Assembly: GCA_019417045.1 (NCBI GenBank)
Contig: DXWE01000004.1
Span: 1-15,153 of the forward strand
Reading direction: 5' to 3'
Source of the DNA: Oscillospiraceae bacterium
Lineage (GTDB): Bacteria > Bacillota > Clostridia > Oscillospirales > Acutalibacteraceae
DNA: 15,153 nt
The position numbers and the translations under genes were made by a program. Every line of letters begins with the position of its first letter. Positions within the stretch are counted from its first letter, which is position 1. The notes under the pieces are model-generated. The model was not told the origin of the DNA. It did not search any database and was given only the letters and a program-made list of their open reading frames with translations. This document shows positions 1-5,719 of this stretch, piece by piece.

Positions 1-602
1 ACTTCATTCAGTGTCTTTCCGGGCACGACAAACCGCATTTCCTCTTTATTTTTAATCACTTCATTGCGCATGGCCAGTCGGGACCCATCCACTGCGACCA
101 TACGCAGCAGATTGTCCTCCAGCTCAAAGAGAATCCCCTTGTGTACAGGACGCGCATCGCTCTGGGCCACAGCAAAGATGGTCTGCCGGATCATGCTGCG
201 CAGCGTATTTTGGGGCACTGTAAATCCGGTTCCCTCATCCACAGTGGGGAGTTCCGGATATTCTACCGCCGAGATTCCCATAATATGAAAATCGCTCATG
301 CCGCTGTGAATATTGACATTGAACTTCTCGTCCGCGGTGATCTCCACGTCCTCTCCAGGCAATTTGCGCACGATTTCACTGAACAGCCTGGCTGTCAGCA
401 CGATCTCGCCCGGTTCTTTCACCTGTGCTTCCATTGTGGTGGTGATCCCCATTTCCAGATCGTATCCCGCCAGAAACAGGGAACTGCCCATGGCGCGCAA
501 CAGGACGCCTTCCAGCGCCGGCAGGGAGGATTTTCCGGAGACCGCTCGCTGTACATTGCCGACGGCGTCGATCAGCGTTTGTTTGTCACAGAGGATATGC
601 AT
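1..602 (-). CDS. dnaN: DNA polymerase III beta subunit (sliding clamp), 5' part only
   Basis: This is the start of the ring-shaped clamp that holds the replicative polymerase on DNA. Translating the minus strand from the ATG at 602 gives about 200 open codons that run off the left edge. The protein begins MHILCDKQTLIDAVGNVQRA and continues with SLPALEGVLLRA, a typical clamp first domain. Further on it has VEYPELP and FAVAQSDARPVHKGILFE, the beginning of domain II, and DGSRLAM. The full family protein is about 370 residues, so a little over half is present. The start is supported by an AAGGG-type ribosome binding site at 610-614, 7 to 8 bases upstream. It lies downstream of dnaA on the same strand, as in most Bacillota, and is separated from it by the oriC-like spacer. 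Identification is secure from motifs and synteny. Confidence 0.96.
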   Translation of the reverse strand, partial: MHILCDKQTLIDAVGNVQRAVSGKSSLPALEGVLLRAMGSSLFLAGYDLEMGITTTMEAQVKEPGEIVLTARLFSEIVRKLPGEDVEITADEKFNVNIHSGMSDFHIMGISAVEYPELPTVDEGTGFTVPQNTLRSMIRQTIFAVAQSDARPVHKGILFELEDNLLRMVAVDGSRLAMRNEVIKNKEEMRFVVPGKTLNE

Positions 603-670
603 CTTTTCACCCTTCTTTTCATCTGGAATTGTCGTGAGATATACAAGAGAATATTCCTTACTTTATCGCC
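603..670. other. AT-richer tract beside dnaN, candidate duplex unwinding element
   Basis: This stretch includes the runs gagaatattcctta and gagatatacaag and is visibly more AT-rich than the coding DNA on either side. It abuts the trio-like element at 671-693. Its leftmost part also carries the dnaN ribosome binding site. Use as the melting site is inferred from position and composition. Confidence 0.4.
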
Positions 671-693
671 GTAGTCTTAGGGGCGGTGGAAAG
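671..693 (-). other. Candidate basal unwinding element (DnaA box, GC spacer, trio-like repeats)
   Basis: Read on the minus strand, a DnaA-box variant CTTTCCACC (693-685) is followed by a GC spacer GCCCC (684-680). Then come three triplets with a central A, TAA GAC TAC (679-671), and then AT-richer DNA toward dnaN. This order matches the box / GC cluster / DnaA-trio layout known at the B. subtilis origin. Only the first triplet is a good trio, so the call is tentative. Confidence 0.4.
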
Positions 694-898
694 GGGGAAA
701 ACGCGGAAAAAGGGCTTTGCCATCGCGTTTTTAACAGGGAAGTTTTCCTGTGTCTCTCCGGAAGAAAACGGGAGAGATGTGGAAGAACCTCCCGTTCTCA
801 ACCACCGTGGAAAACAGGGGAGTGGAATGTGGAGGAAAAGGGGAAAATCGACAAATTTTTCCACCGTCTTCCCGTCCGCTTCCACCGCTCTTTCCACC
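685..898. other. Cluster of DnaA-box-like 9-mers
   Basis: Forward-strand sites are TTTTCCACC (857-865), GCTTCCACC (878-886) and CTTTCCACC (890-898). Reverse-strand sites are CTTTCCACC (685-693), TCTTCCACA (778-786), TTTTCCACG (806-814) and TCCTCCACA (828-836). All keep the CCAC core, but most end in C or G instead of the consensus A, and none is a perfect TTATCCACA. Such degenerate boxes fit lower-affinity, ATP-DnaA-dependent binding, which is inference. Confidence 0.65.
734..751. repeat. Inverted repeat inside the oriC-like spacer
   Basis: ACAGGGAA (734-741) and TTTCCTGT (744-751) pair over 8 positions with one G-T pair and a 2-base centre. It lies between DnaA-box-like sites. There is no T-run on either side to suggest a terminator, and its role is unknown. 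Confidence 0.4.
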
Positions 899-912
899 CA
901 AGCAGTTACCGA

Positions 913-2220
913 TCAATTGCTGCGGATGTTTTTGATGATATCGTTGACAAGATTGCGGAAAGAGGGATCCTTTTCAATCAGCTTTTCCACCTTGCTGTTC
1001 GCGTAGACGATGGTGGAGTGATCCCGGTTGCCGAACTCCTCCCCGATGGATTTCATGGGCAGCCCCGTGATCTCACGCACCACATAGATCGCCACCTGTC
1101 GGGCACGGGAGATGTTGGCCGTGTGTTTGGCAGACCGGATATCGTCCGGGGTTACATTCATGGTACGCGCCACTTCCGTGATGATCCTCTCCACCGTCAC
1201 CGGAGTGGGTTGTGCGTCGTTGCGGATATCGCGAATCGCGTTTTGGGCGGAGGACAGGGAGGGATTCTCTCCGGCGAGCAGAAACTGGGCCCGCATCTTC
1301 TTGACAACCCCTTCGAGCTGCCGCACATTGTTCTTGATCTGGGAGGCGATGTATTCGCACACATCCGGGCTGATGTGCAGATCCATCTGCTCCGCCTTGC
1401 GCTTGATGATGACGATCCGGGTTTCGAAATCCGGCGGCTGTACGTCCGCGAGCAGGCCCATTTCAAAACGGGAGCGCACCCGCTCTTCCAGGGTGGCGAT
1501 CTCTTTGGGTGGCCGGTCGGAGGTCAGGACAATCTGTTTGTGCGCCTGGTGTAAAAATTCAAAGGTGTGGAAGAATTCCTCCTGCGTGCCCTCTTTTCCC
1601 GCGATGAATTGGATATCGTCCACCAGCAGGACATCCACTTCCCGGTATTTCATACGGAAATCCGGCATGGAGCCGTTGCGGATGGATTCGATCATCTCAT
1701 TTGTGAAGACTTCGCCGGTGGTATACAGGATTTTGAAATCCGGGAAATTCTTGTGGACCTCGTTGCAGATGGCATGGAGCAGATGGGTTTTTCCCAGGCC
1801 CGAGCCGCCGTAGATAAACAGGGGATTATAATGGCCGGCCGGTTTGCTGGCTACCGCCTGTGAGGCGGCGTGCGCAAATTTATTGGAGGAGCCCACGATA
1901 AAGTTGTCAAACGTATATTCCGCATCCACCGCCGACTGAGATTCCTCCAACACCACGGCTTCACTGTCGTCATCACATAGAATTTTGAGTTCCAGAGGGA
2001 ATCCGAGTACGGCTTCAATCGCCGCATGCAGCTTGTCCGCATATTGCTGTTGGATGATTTTCCTCTGAAATGCGGTATGTACAGAGACGATGAGAGCCCC
2101 GTCTTCGATCGCACGGGGTTCCATACACTGGATCCACATATCAAAAGCGGCCTCGCTGATCTCGCTGCTCTCATGCAGCACCTGAAAAACCGCGGCCCAT
2201 ACTTCCCGAATGGTTTCCAT
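913..2220 (-). CDS. dnaA: Chromosomal replication initiator DnaA
   Basis: DnaA is the AAA+ ATPase that binds DnaA boxes, opens oriC and recruits the helicase. The 435-residue protein has an N-terminal domain I (about 1-80), a short linker and the AAA+ core. Walker A is GGSGLGKT (138-145) and Walker B is VLLVDD (197-202). A sensor motif TSDRPP lies at 233-238 and the arginine-finger box LEERVRSRF at 244-252. Domain IV (about 345-435) holds the DNA-binding signature GNRDHSTIVYA (397-407). Length is close to the family norm of about 450, with a short domain II. The start is set by AAGGAG at 2228-2233, 7 bases upstream of ATG. A sigma-A-type promoter lies at 2301-2329, and DnaA-box-like sites around it allow autoregulation, as known in other bacteria. 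Confidence 0.98.
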   Translation of the reverse strand: METIREVWAAVFQVLHESSEISEAAFDMWIQCMEPRAIEDGALIVSVHTAFQRKIIQQQYADKLHAAIEAVLGFPLELKILCDDDSEAVVLEESQSAVDAEYTFDNFIVGSSNKFAHAASQAVASKPAGHYNPLFIYGGSGLGKTHLLHAICNEVHKNFPDFKILYTTGEVFTNEMIESIRNGSMPDFRMKYREVDVLLVDDIQFIAGKEGTQEEFFHTFEFLHQAHKQIVLTSDRPPKEIATLEERVRSRFEMGLLADVQPPDFETRIVIIKRKAEQMDLHISPDVCEYIASQIKNNVRQLEGVVKKMRAQFLLAGENPSLSSAQNAIRDIRNDAQPTPVTVERIITEVARTMNVTPDDIRSAKHTANISRARQVAIYVVREITGLPMKSIGEEFGNRDHSTIVYANSKVEKLIEKDPSFRNLVNDIIKNIRSN

Positions 2221-2231
2221 AACCGAACTCC

Positions 2232-2240
2232 TTATCCAAA
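2232..2240 (+). promoter_or_regulatory. Near-consensus DnaA box in the dnaA 5' leader
   Basis: TTATCCAAA differs from the perfect box TTATCCACA at one base, although that base is in the conserved CAC core. It sits just upstream of the dnaA ribosome binding site and slightly overlaps it. This may be a DnaA site or coincidence. Confidence 0.3.
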
Positions 2241-2254
2241 GTTAAAAGATGTTC

Positions 2255-2267
2255 TCTCTTTAAGAGA
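2255..2267. repeat. Short palindrome in the dnaA 5' leader
   Basis: TCTCTT (2255-2260) and AAGAGA (2262-2267) form perfect 6-base arms around one central T. It lies 35-47 bases upstream of the dnaA ATG and downstream of the predicted dnaA promoter. It could be a small operator or weak RNA hairpin; I see no further evidence. Confidence 0.3.
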
Positions 2268-2300
2268 TAAATATATATAGAATTACACACTATATAATAT

Positions 2301-2329
2301 AGTATATCATAACAGAAATGCTTTTTCAA
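2301..2329 (-). promoter_or_regulatory. Predicted dnaA promoter (sigma-A type)
   Basis: On the minus strand TTGAAA (2329-2324) and TATACT (2306-2301) are separated by 17 bases, the ideal spacing. The surrounding 2267-2310 is very AT-rich. Transcription would begin about 75 bases upstream of the dnaA ATG. There is nothing else in this spacer to drive dnaA. Confidence 0.7.
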
Positions 2330-2346
2330 CAAAGTGTCCGCAAAAA

Positions 2347-2355
2347 AGTGGAAAA
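2347..2355 (-). promoter_or_regulatory. DnaA-box-like site upstream of the dnaA promoter
   Basis: On the minus strand this reads TTTTCCACT, the same CCAC-core variant as the boxes in the oriC spacer. It lies 18 bases beyond the dnaA -35 and between the dnaA and rpmH promoters. It could serve autoregulation or a second origin half, both of which are inference. Confidence 0.45.
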
Positions 2356-2373
2356 GCAAATTTTATTTTTTTG

Positions 2374-2403
2374 TTGACTTTTTGGGGGAGTATGGTTTAT
2401 AAT
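2374..2403 (+). promoter_or_regulatory. Predicted rpmH operon promoter (sigma-A type)
   Basis: TTGACT (2374-2379) and a perfect TATAAT (2398-2403) are 18 bases apart, following a run of T. This strong promoter faces away from dnaA, as expected for a highly expressed ribosomal protein gene. It would leave an rpmH leader of roughly 115 bases. Confidence 0.8.
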
Positions 2404-2525
2404 GGGTTTTTGCTGGAGAGTATTCTGTTTTCATCAAAAGAAAAGGGCAAATCTCCGTTGAAAAGGACAGGCAGTGGAGGAACAATCCCGCTCCTGGTCG
2501 TTTGGTACAGAAAGGGGGAGAACTC
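2404..2525 (+). other. rpmH 5' leader
   Basis: This is the transcribed leader between the predicted promoter and rpmH. It has no open frame worth calling. Alternating GGAG and CTCC blocks (GGAG 2415-2418, CTCC 2453-2456, GGAG 2476-2479, CTCC 2491-2494) precede the GGGGGAG ribosome binding site at 2514-2520. The pairings are short (4-5 bp), so a regulatory fold is only a possibility. Confidence 0.35.
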
Positions 2526-2660
2526 ATGCTTCGTACGTATCAGCCGAAAAAGCGGCATCGTAAAATGGAACATGGTTTCCGCAAAAGAATGGCGACTGCC
2601 AATGGCCGTAAAGTCTTGGCCCGCAGGAGAGCAAAGGGTAGAAAACAACTCACCTATTAA
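2526..2660 (+). CDS. rpmH: 50S ribosomal protein L34
   Basis: This 44-residue, highly basic protein of the large ribosomal subunit is exactly the usual family length. It begins MLRTYQPKKRHRKMEHGFRK and contains the family signature through MATANGRKVLARRRAKGRK, ending with LTY. The start is set by GGGGGAG at 2514-2520, 5 bases upstream. It heads the plus-strand cluster rpmH-rnpA-yidD-yidC-jag, diverging from dnaA, which is the classical arrangement. A terminator-like hairpin follows its stop directly, so much of the rpmH message may be monocistronic. Confidence 0.97.
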   Translation: MLRTYQPKKRHRKMEHGFRKRMATANGRKVLARRRAKGRKQLTY

Positions 2661-2666
2661 AAAATG

Positions 2667-2689
2667 GCCACCCTTGTGTGGCTTTTTTT
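2667..2689 (+). terminator. Terminator or attenuator between rpmH and rnpA
   Basis: The stem GCCAC (2667-2671) / GTGGC (2678-2682) has a 6-base loop and is followed at once by seven T (2683-2689). It starts 7 bases after the rpmH stop. The stem is short, so partial termination is likely, letting some transcription through to rnpA. That would give more L34 than RNase P protein. Confidence 0.65.
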
Positions 2690-2722
2690 AATATTGGTTC
2701 GGTGCAGGCGGGGAAATCCACT

Positions 2723-3085
2723 ATGGGTGCGTTCATCGCAATCAAAGAGAATACCGATTTTCGCACGACCTATTATCGTGGAAAATCGCAGGTACACCCG
2801 CTGCTGGTCACCTATGTGCGACGCAACCGGCTGGGAGTGACCCGAGTGGGGATCACAGCGGGAAAAAAGGTCGGCAAAGCGGTGCGGCGCAACCGGTGTC
2901 GCCGGATCATCCGGGCGGCCTATCAGGCGCTGCAACCGGAGGTCCGCTGCGGCTATGATATCGTATTTGTGGCCCGTGTGCGCACGGGGTCCAGCACCAG
3001 CACGCAGGTGCAGGCGGCCATGCTGGCACAGCTGCGGGCATTGGGCGTGTGGGGCCCTGGCGGAAAGGGCGGATGTTCCACATGA
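2723..3085 (+). CDS. rnpA: Ribonuclease P protein component
   Basis: This is the protein subunit of RNase P, which helps the catalytic RNA trim the 5' ends of precursor tRNAs. From the ATG at 2723 it is 120 residues, normal for the family, and begins MGAFIAIKENTDFRTTYYRG, matching the usual N-terminus with its KENTDF-type motif. The basic RNA-binding helix carries the RNR signature, KAVRRNRCRRIIR (52-64). A GTG at 2678 is also in frame, but it lies inside the rpmH terminator hairpin and would add an atypical 15-residue extension, so 2723 is preferred. The ribosome binding site is modest (GCGGGG at 2708-2713). The stop overlaps the yidD start by four bases (ATGA). Confidence 0.94.
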   Translation: MGAFIAIKENTDFRTTYYRGKSQVHPLLVTYVRRNRLGVTRVGITAGKKVGKAVRRNRCRRIIRAAYQALQPEVRCGYDIVFVARVRTGSSTSTQVQAAMLAQLRALGVWGPGGKGGCST

Positions 3086-3327
3086 AACGTCTGTTACTCC
3101 GGGCAATCCGGTTTTATCAGCGGCATATCTCCCCGCACACCCCGCCCTCCTGCCGGTTTACCCCCACCTGTTCGCAGTATGGGATCGAGGCGATCGAACG
3201 ATTTGGAGCCCTGAAGGGAACCGGCCTCACGCTCTGGCGGATTCTGCGATGTAATCCGTTTTGTCGGGGCGGCTATGACCCCGTTCCGGAAAAGAGACAA
3301 AAACCCCCGAAACAGAAAGAGAATTGA
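3082..3327 (+). CDS. yidD: Membrane protein insertion efficiency factor YidD
   Basis: This small amphipathic protein is associated with YidC-dependent membrane protein insertion. The 81-residue product has the family signatures SCRFTPTCSQYGIEAI (23-38) and RCNPFCRGGYDPVP (56-69), with its conserved cysteines. The chosen ATG overlaps the rnpA stop as ATGA, suggesting translational coupling. In-frame ATGs at 3049 and 3073 are possible but give atypical extensions. The C-terminus is a short Lys/Pro/Gln tail. The gene sits between rnpA and yidC, its conserved place, and the yidC ribosome binding site overlaps its stop. Confidence 0.94.
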   Translation: MKRLLLRAIRFYQRHISPHTPPSCRFTPTCSQYGIEAIERFGALKGTGLTLWRILRCNPFCRGGYDPVPEKRQKPPKQKEN

Positions 3328-3338
3328 GGGATGAACAC

Positions 3339-4661
3339 GTGGCATTTTTGGCAAAACCCCTGGGCTATCTGATGTGGCTGATCTACGAGTATATTGGGTT
3401 TCACAATTATTTTCTGACGATTTTTATCTTCACATTGCTGGTTCGTCTGCTGATGTTTCCCCTCTCTCTGAAAAGTCAGAAGAGCCAGGTGGAACGCGCC
3501 AAACTGGCGCCCCGGCTGGAACGGCTGCAAAAAAAATACGCCAAAGACCCGCAAAAGCTGCAACAGAAGCAACAGGAGCTCTACCAAAAAGAGGGCGTGA
3601 GCCTGATGGGCGGCTGCCTGCCGAGTATCATCCAGCTCATCCTGTTGTTCGGAATTATTGCGGTGATCTACACCCCGTTGACCACGATGGTCCGCATGCC
3701 CGACAATGTGGTGGCGGCGGCGGTGGCCGGGGTGCAGATGCCCAAGGATGAGGCGGGCAATGAAATTGCCCAGGAGGGCAAGGTCTCTGCACAAAATCTC
3801 TCGGGGTATTATCAGCAGATGCGCATGCTCAACGCGCTGGAGGCCAACCGGGCGGATGTGCTGGCGCAATTGCAGACAGTCGAGGGAGTGGACGCCGTCC
3901 AGGCACAGGCCTATTATGACGAGATGATCTCGGTGCGCGACGACTTCACGATCTTCGGAGTGTCGATGCTGGAGAACCCGTGGCAGGGCTGGATGCCGAA
4001 CTGGCTGTGGATCATCGGGCTGCTGTCCGGCGCTACGGCGTTCCTGTCCTCGTTTATCTCCATGCGGCTGATGCGCGCGGGCGGCGGCGACCCGTCGCAG
4101 GCGCAGGCCCAGGGCTGCACCAACGTGATGATGTACGGTATGCCGCTCTTCTCCCTGATTATCACCTTTACGGTGCCGGGCGGCGTCGGCGTGTACTGGA
4201 TCTGTTCCAACGCCATCGCGATTGTGCAGACGGTTGTGCTCAACAAGCTCTATAATCCCGCCAAGGCCCGCGCCCAAGCGGAGATCGAATATGAAGAGCG
4301 CCGCCGGAAAAAGGCGGAGGACAAGAAGCGGCTGGCCGAGGCGAGACAGAAGGAGCTGGAGGAGCAGCGCCGGCAGCAGGCCGAGGAGGCCGCGGCCAAG
4401 GAACAGGCGCGGCTGCAGGCGGCCGCCAGCAACAAAAAACCGGTGCAGGCGACCAAAAATCCCAACAAGCTGAAAAAGAAGGAAGCGGCGCAGCAGGCAA
4501 AGGGGACGGCGGAAGCTTCGGAGCCGGCTGTTGCGGAACCGCCGGCGGTAGAACCGCCCGAGCCGGTAACACCTCCTGCACCTGCAAAAGCGCCGGAAAA
4601 GATGGCTTCCGATCTGGCGGACGGCGAAACGCAGGAAAACGCGGAGAGAGAACAGGGCTGA
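3339..4661 (+). CDS. yidC: YidC/Oxa1-family membrane protein insertase with long tail
   Basis: This insertase places proteins into the cytoplasmic membrane, alone or with the Sec translocon. A GTG start at 3339 is chosen because GAGGG (3326-3330) lies 8 bases upstream and the product then begins MAFLAKPLGY, typical of the family; a TTG at 3324 would consume the ribosome binding site. The 440 residues include TM1 (about 22-43), with a groove arginine at R36 in LLVRLLMFPLS. A cytoplasmic coiled hairpin spans 45-90. TM2 lies at 93-112 and later membrane segments at about 220-300, with FTVPGGVGVYW at 277-287. There is no large Gram-negative-type N-terminal domain. Two features are unusual: a loop of about 105 residues (113-218) between TM2 and TM3, and a C-terminal tail of about 130 residues (308-440). 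The tail is a charged Glu/Arg/Lys helix followed by an Ala/Pro/Glu-rich stretch. Confidence 0.95.
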   Translation: MAFLAKPLGYLMWLIYEYIGFHNYFLTIFIFTLLVRLLMFPLSLKSQKSQVERAKLAPRLERLQKKYAKDPQKLQQKQQELYQKEGVSLMGGCLPSIIQLILLFGIIAVIYTPLTTMVRMPDNVVAAAVAGVQMPKDEAGNEIAQEGKVSAQNLSGYYQQMRMLNALEANRADVLAQLQTVEGVDAVQAQAYYDEMISVRDDFTIFGVSMLENPWQGWMPNWLWIIGLLSGATAFLSSFISMRLMRAGGGDPSQAQAQGCTNVMMYGMPLFSLIITFTVPGGVGVYWICSNAIAIVQTVVLNKLYNPAKARAQAEIEYEERRRKKAEDKKRLAEARQKELEEQRRQQAEEAAAKEQARLQAAASNKKPVQATKNPNKLKKKEAAQQAKGTAEASEPAVAEPPAVEPPEPVTPPAPAKAPEKMASDLADGETQENAEREQG

Positions 4662-4734
4662 TCGGCGGCCCCGGATCCAGGGCAAAGCACCACTCGGCAG
4701 AGTGTTGACTAGTATAGAGAAAGGAATCTGTGTT

Positions 4735-5637
4735 ATGCGAAAGGAAACCATTCAGGAAGCGGCCACGCTGGAAGAAGCAACGGCGCAGGCGGCCGCGGAA
4801 CTGGGCGTCCCCGCTGAGGAGTTGCAGATCGAAGTGCTACAGGAGCCGCAAAAACGGACATTTGGCCTGTTTGGCGGACAGCCAGCACGGATCCGCGCCG
4901 TGTGGGAGCAGCCGGATCTCACCCCGGCCGCCCGGGCCAATGAGTATCTGGCGGGCGTGCTGGAGGCGATGGGCGCCAAAGAGACCGCTATCACGGTGAC
5001 GGAACGGGAGGGTGGCTGTACCCTGACGCTGGAGGGCGAGCACCTGGGTTTTGTGATCGGGCGCCACGGCGACACGCTGGACGCGCTTCAGTACCTGACC
5101 GGCCTGGCCGCCAACCGGGTGAACAACGAGTATTACCGTGTGACCGTGGATATCGGCAACTACCGGGAGAAACGGGAGCAGTCCCTGGCCGGGTTGGCGC
5201 GGAAATCCGCGTCCCAGGCGGCGCGGACCGGTCGGAAGATTTCGCTCGAGCCGATGAATCCCTATGAGCGCCGGATCATCCACACGTCGGTGCAGGAGAT
5301 CAAAGGCGCCACCTCCTGGAGCGTGGGGAAGGAGCCCAACCGGTATGTGGTGATCGGCCCGTCGGACGACAACCCGGTGAAAAACCGCAAGCCCAAAAAC
5401 AGCGGTAACCGCAGCCGCCGGTCACGTGGCGGCAGCCGGCCCCCGCGGGATTCCCAGCCGTTGACGCAGGATGAGTACACCCGGTATGCGGGGACGGTCG
5501 CGGTGGAGCGGCCCATGCGGGAGTTTGTGCCCCGGAAGAATCCGCTGCCGGTGGCGGACGGCGCCACACCGCCCGAAAAGACCGTCTCAGAGGTCGAAAA
5601 CAGCGATTTGAAGCTGTACGGGCGTATCGATATCTAA
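4735..5637 (+). CDS. jag: Jag/KhpB-family RNA-binding protein (Jag-N, KH, R3H)
   Basis: This cytoplasmic RNA-binding protein family (SpoIIIJ-associated; KhpB in streptococci) is linked to cell elongation and division, and is nearly always encoded next to yidC. The ATG at 4735 follows AAGGAA (4721-4726) by 8 bases, giving 300 residues. Order: a Jag-N domain (about 1-50, including RTFGLFGGQPARIRAV); a KH domain with its GxxG loop GRHG (109-112); and an R3H domain (about 172-210) with the R-x3-H motif RRIIH (179-183). Most relatives end near residue 210. This one has a further 90 residues, first very basic and Arg/Gly/Ser/Pro-rich (215-240) and then mixed. A strong terminator follows its stop. 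Jag identity is secure; the role of the tail is not known. Confidence 0.94.
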   Translation: MRKETIQEAATLEEATAQAAAELGVPAEELQIEVLQEPQKRTFGLFGGQPARIRAVWEQPDLTPAARANEYLAGVLEAMGAKETAITVTEREGGCTLTLEGEHLGFVIGRHGDTLDALQYLTGLAANRVNNEYYRVTVDIGNYREKREQSLAGLARKSASQAARTGRKISLEPMNPYERRIIHTSVQEIKGATSWSVGKEPNRYVVIGPSDDNPVKNRKPKNSGNRSRRSRGGSRPPRDSQPLTQDEYTRYAGTVAVERPMREFVPRKNPLPVADGATPPEKTVSEVENSDLKLYGRIDI

Positions 5638-5644
5638 ATGGCAC

Positions 5645-5678
5645 AAAAAGCCCTCCAGAGCCTTCTGGAGGGCTTTTT
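5645..5678. terminator. Strong bidirectional rho-independent terminator
   Basis: A perfect 10-bp stem, GCCCTCCAGA (5650-5659) and TCTGGAGGGC (5664-5673), closes a 4-base loop. Five A precede it and five T follow it. It begins 8 bases after the jag stop and lies downstream of trmL on the other strand, so it can end both transcripts. Confidence 0.93.
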
Positions 5679-5719
5679 CGCATGTGTTTTTCGGGCAAAC
5701 GGAGGTTGCCCGGAGCCGC

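Larger units (their letters stand above)
603..912. other. oriC: dnaA-dnaN intergenic region, probable oriC
   Basis: This 310-bp spacer has no convincing gene; the open frames crossing it are weak. It is dense in sequences related to the DnaA box (TTWTNCACA), on both strands. The dnaN-proximal part (603-670) is richer in A and T. In Bacillus subtilis and many relatives the unwinding part of the origin lies in this same dnaA-dnaN spacer. Box clustering, position and an AT-rich flank all support an origin. The function is inferred, and the spacer upstream of dnaA may form a second origin half. Confidence 0.75.

Noticed and set aside
742..751. GTTTTCCTGT as another DnaA box
   Set aside because: It lacks the CCAC core shared by the other sites and is better explained as one arm of the inverted repeat at 734-751.
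313..1554. Long plus-strand open frame of 413 codons across dnaN, the spacer and dnaA
   Set aside because: It is antisense to two certain genes, crosses the origin-like spacer, and its translation has no recognisable domain and a random His/Arg/Asp-rich look.
2678..2722. GTG start for rnpA at 2678
   Set aside because: It is inside the terminator hairpin of rpmH, lacks a ribosome binding site and adds residues not typical of RnpA.
3670..3735. GGCGGCGGCGG run as a simple repeat
   Set aside because: It is a short Ala/Val codon run within yidC and not a repeat array.
3273..4751. Minus-strand open frame of 492 codons opposite yidC
   Set aside because: It is antisense to yidC and made of Leu/Arg/His repeats that mirror the Ala/Glu/Gln codons of the YidC tail; no start signal or domain.
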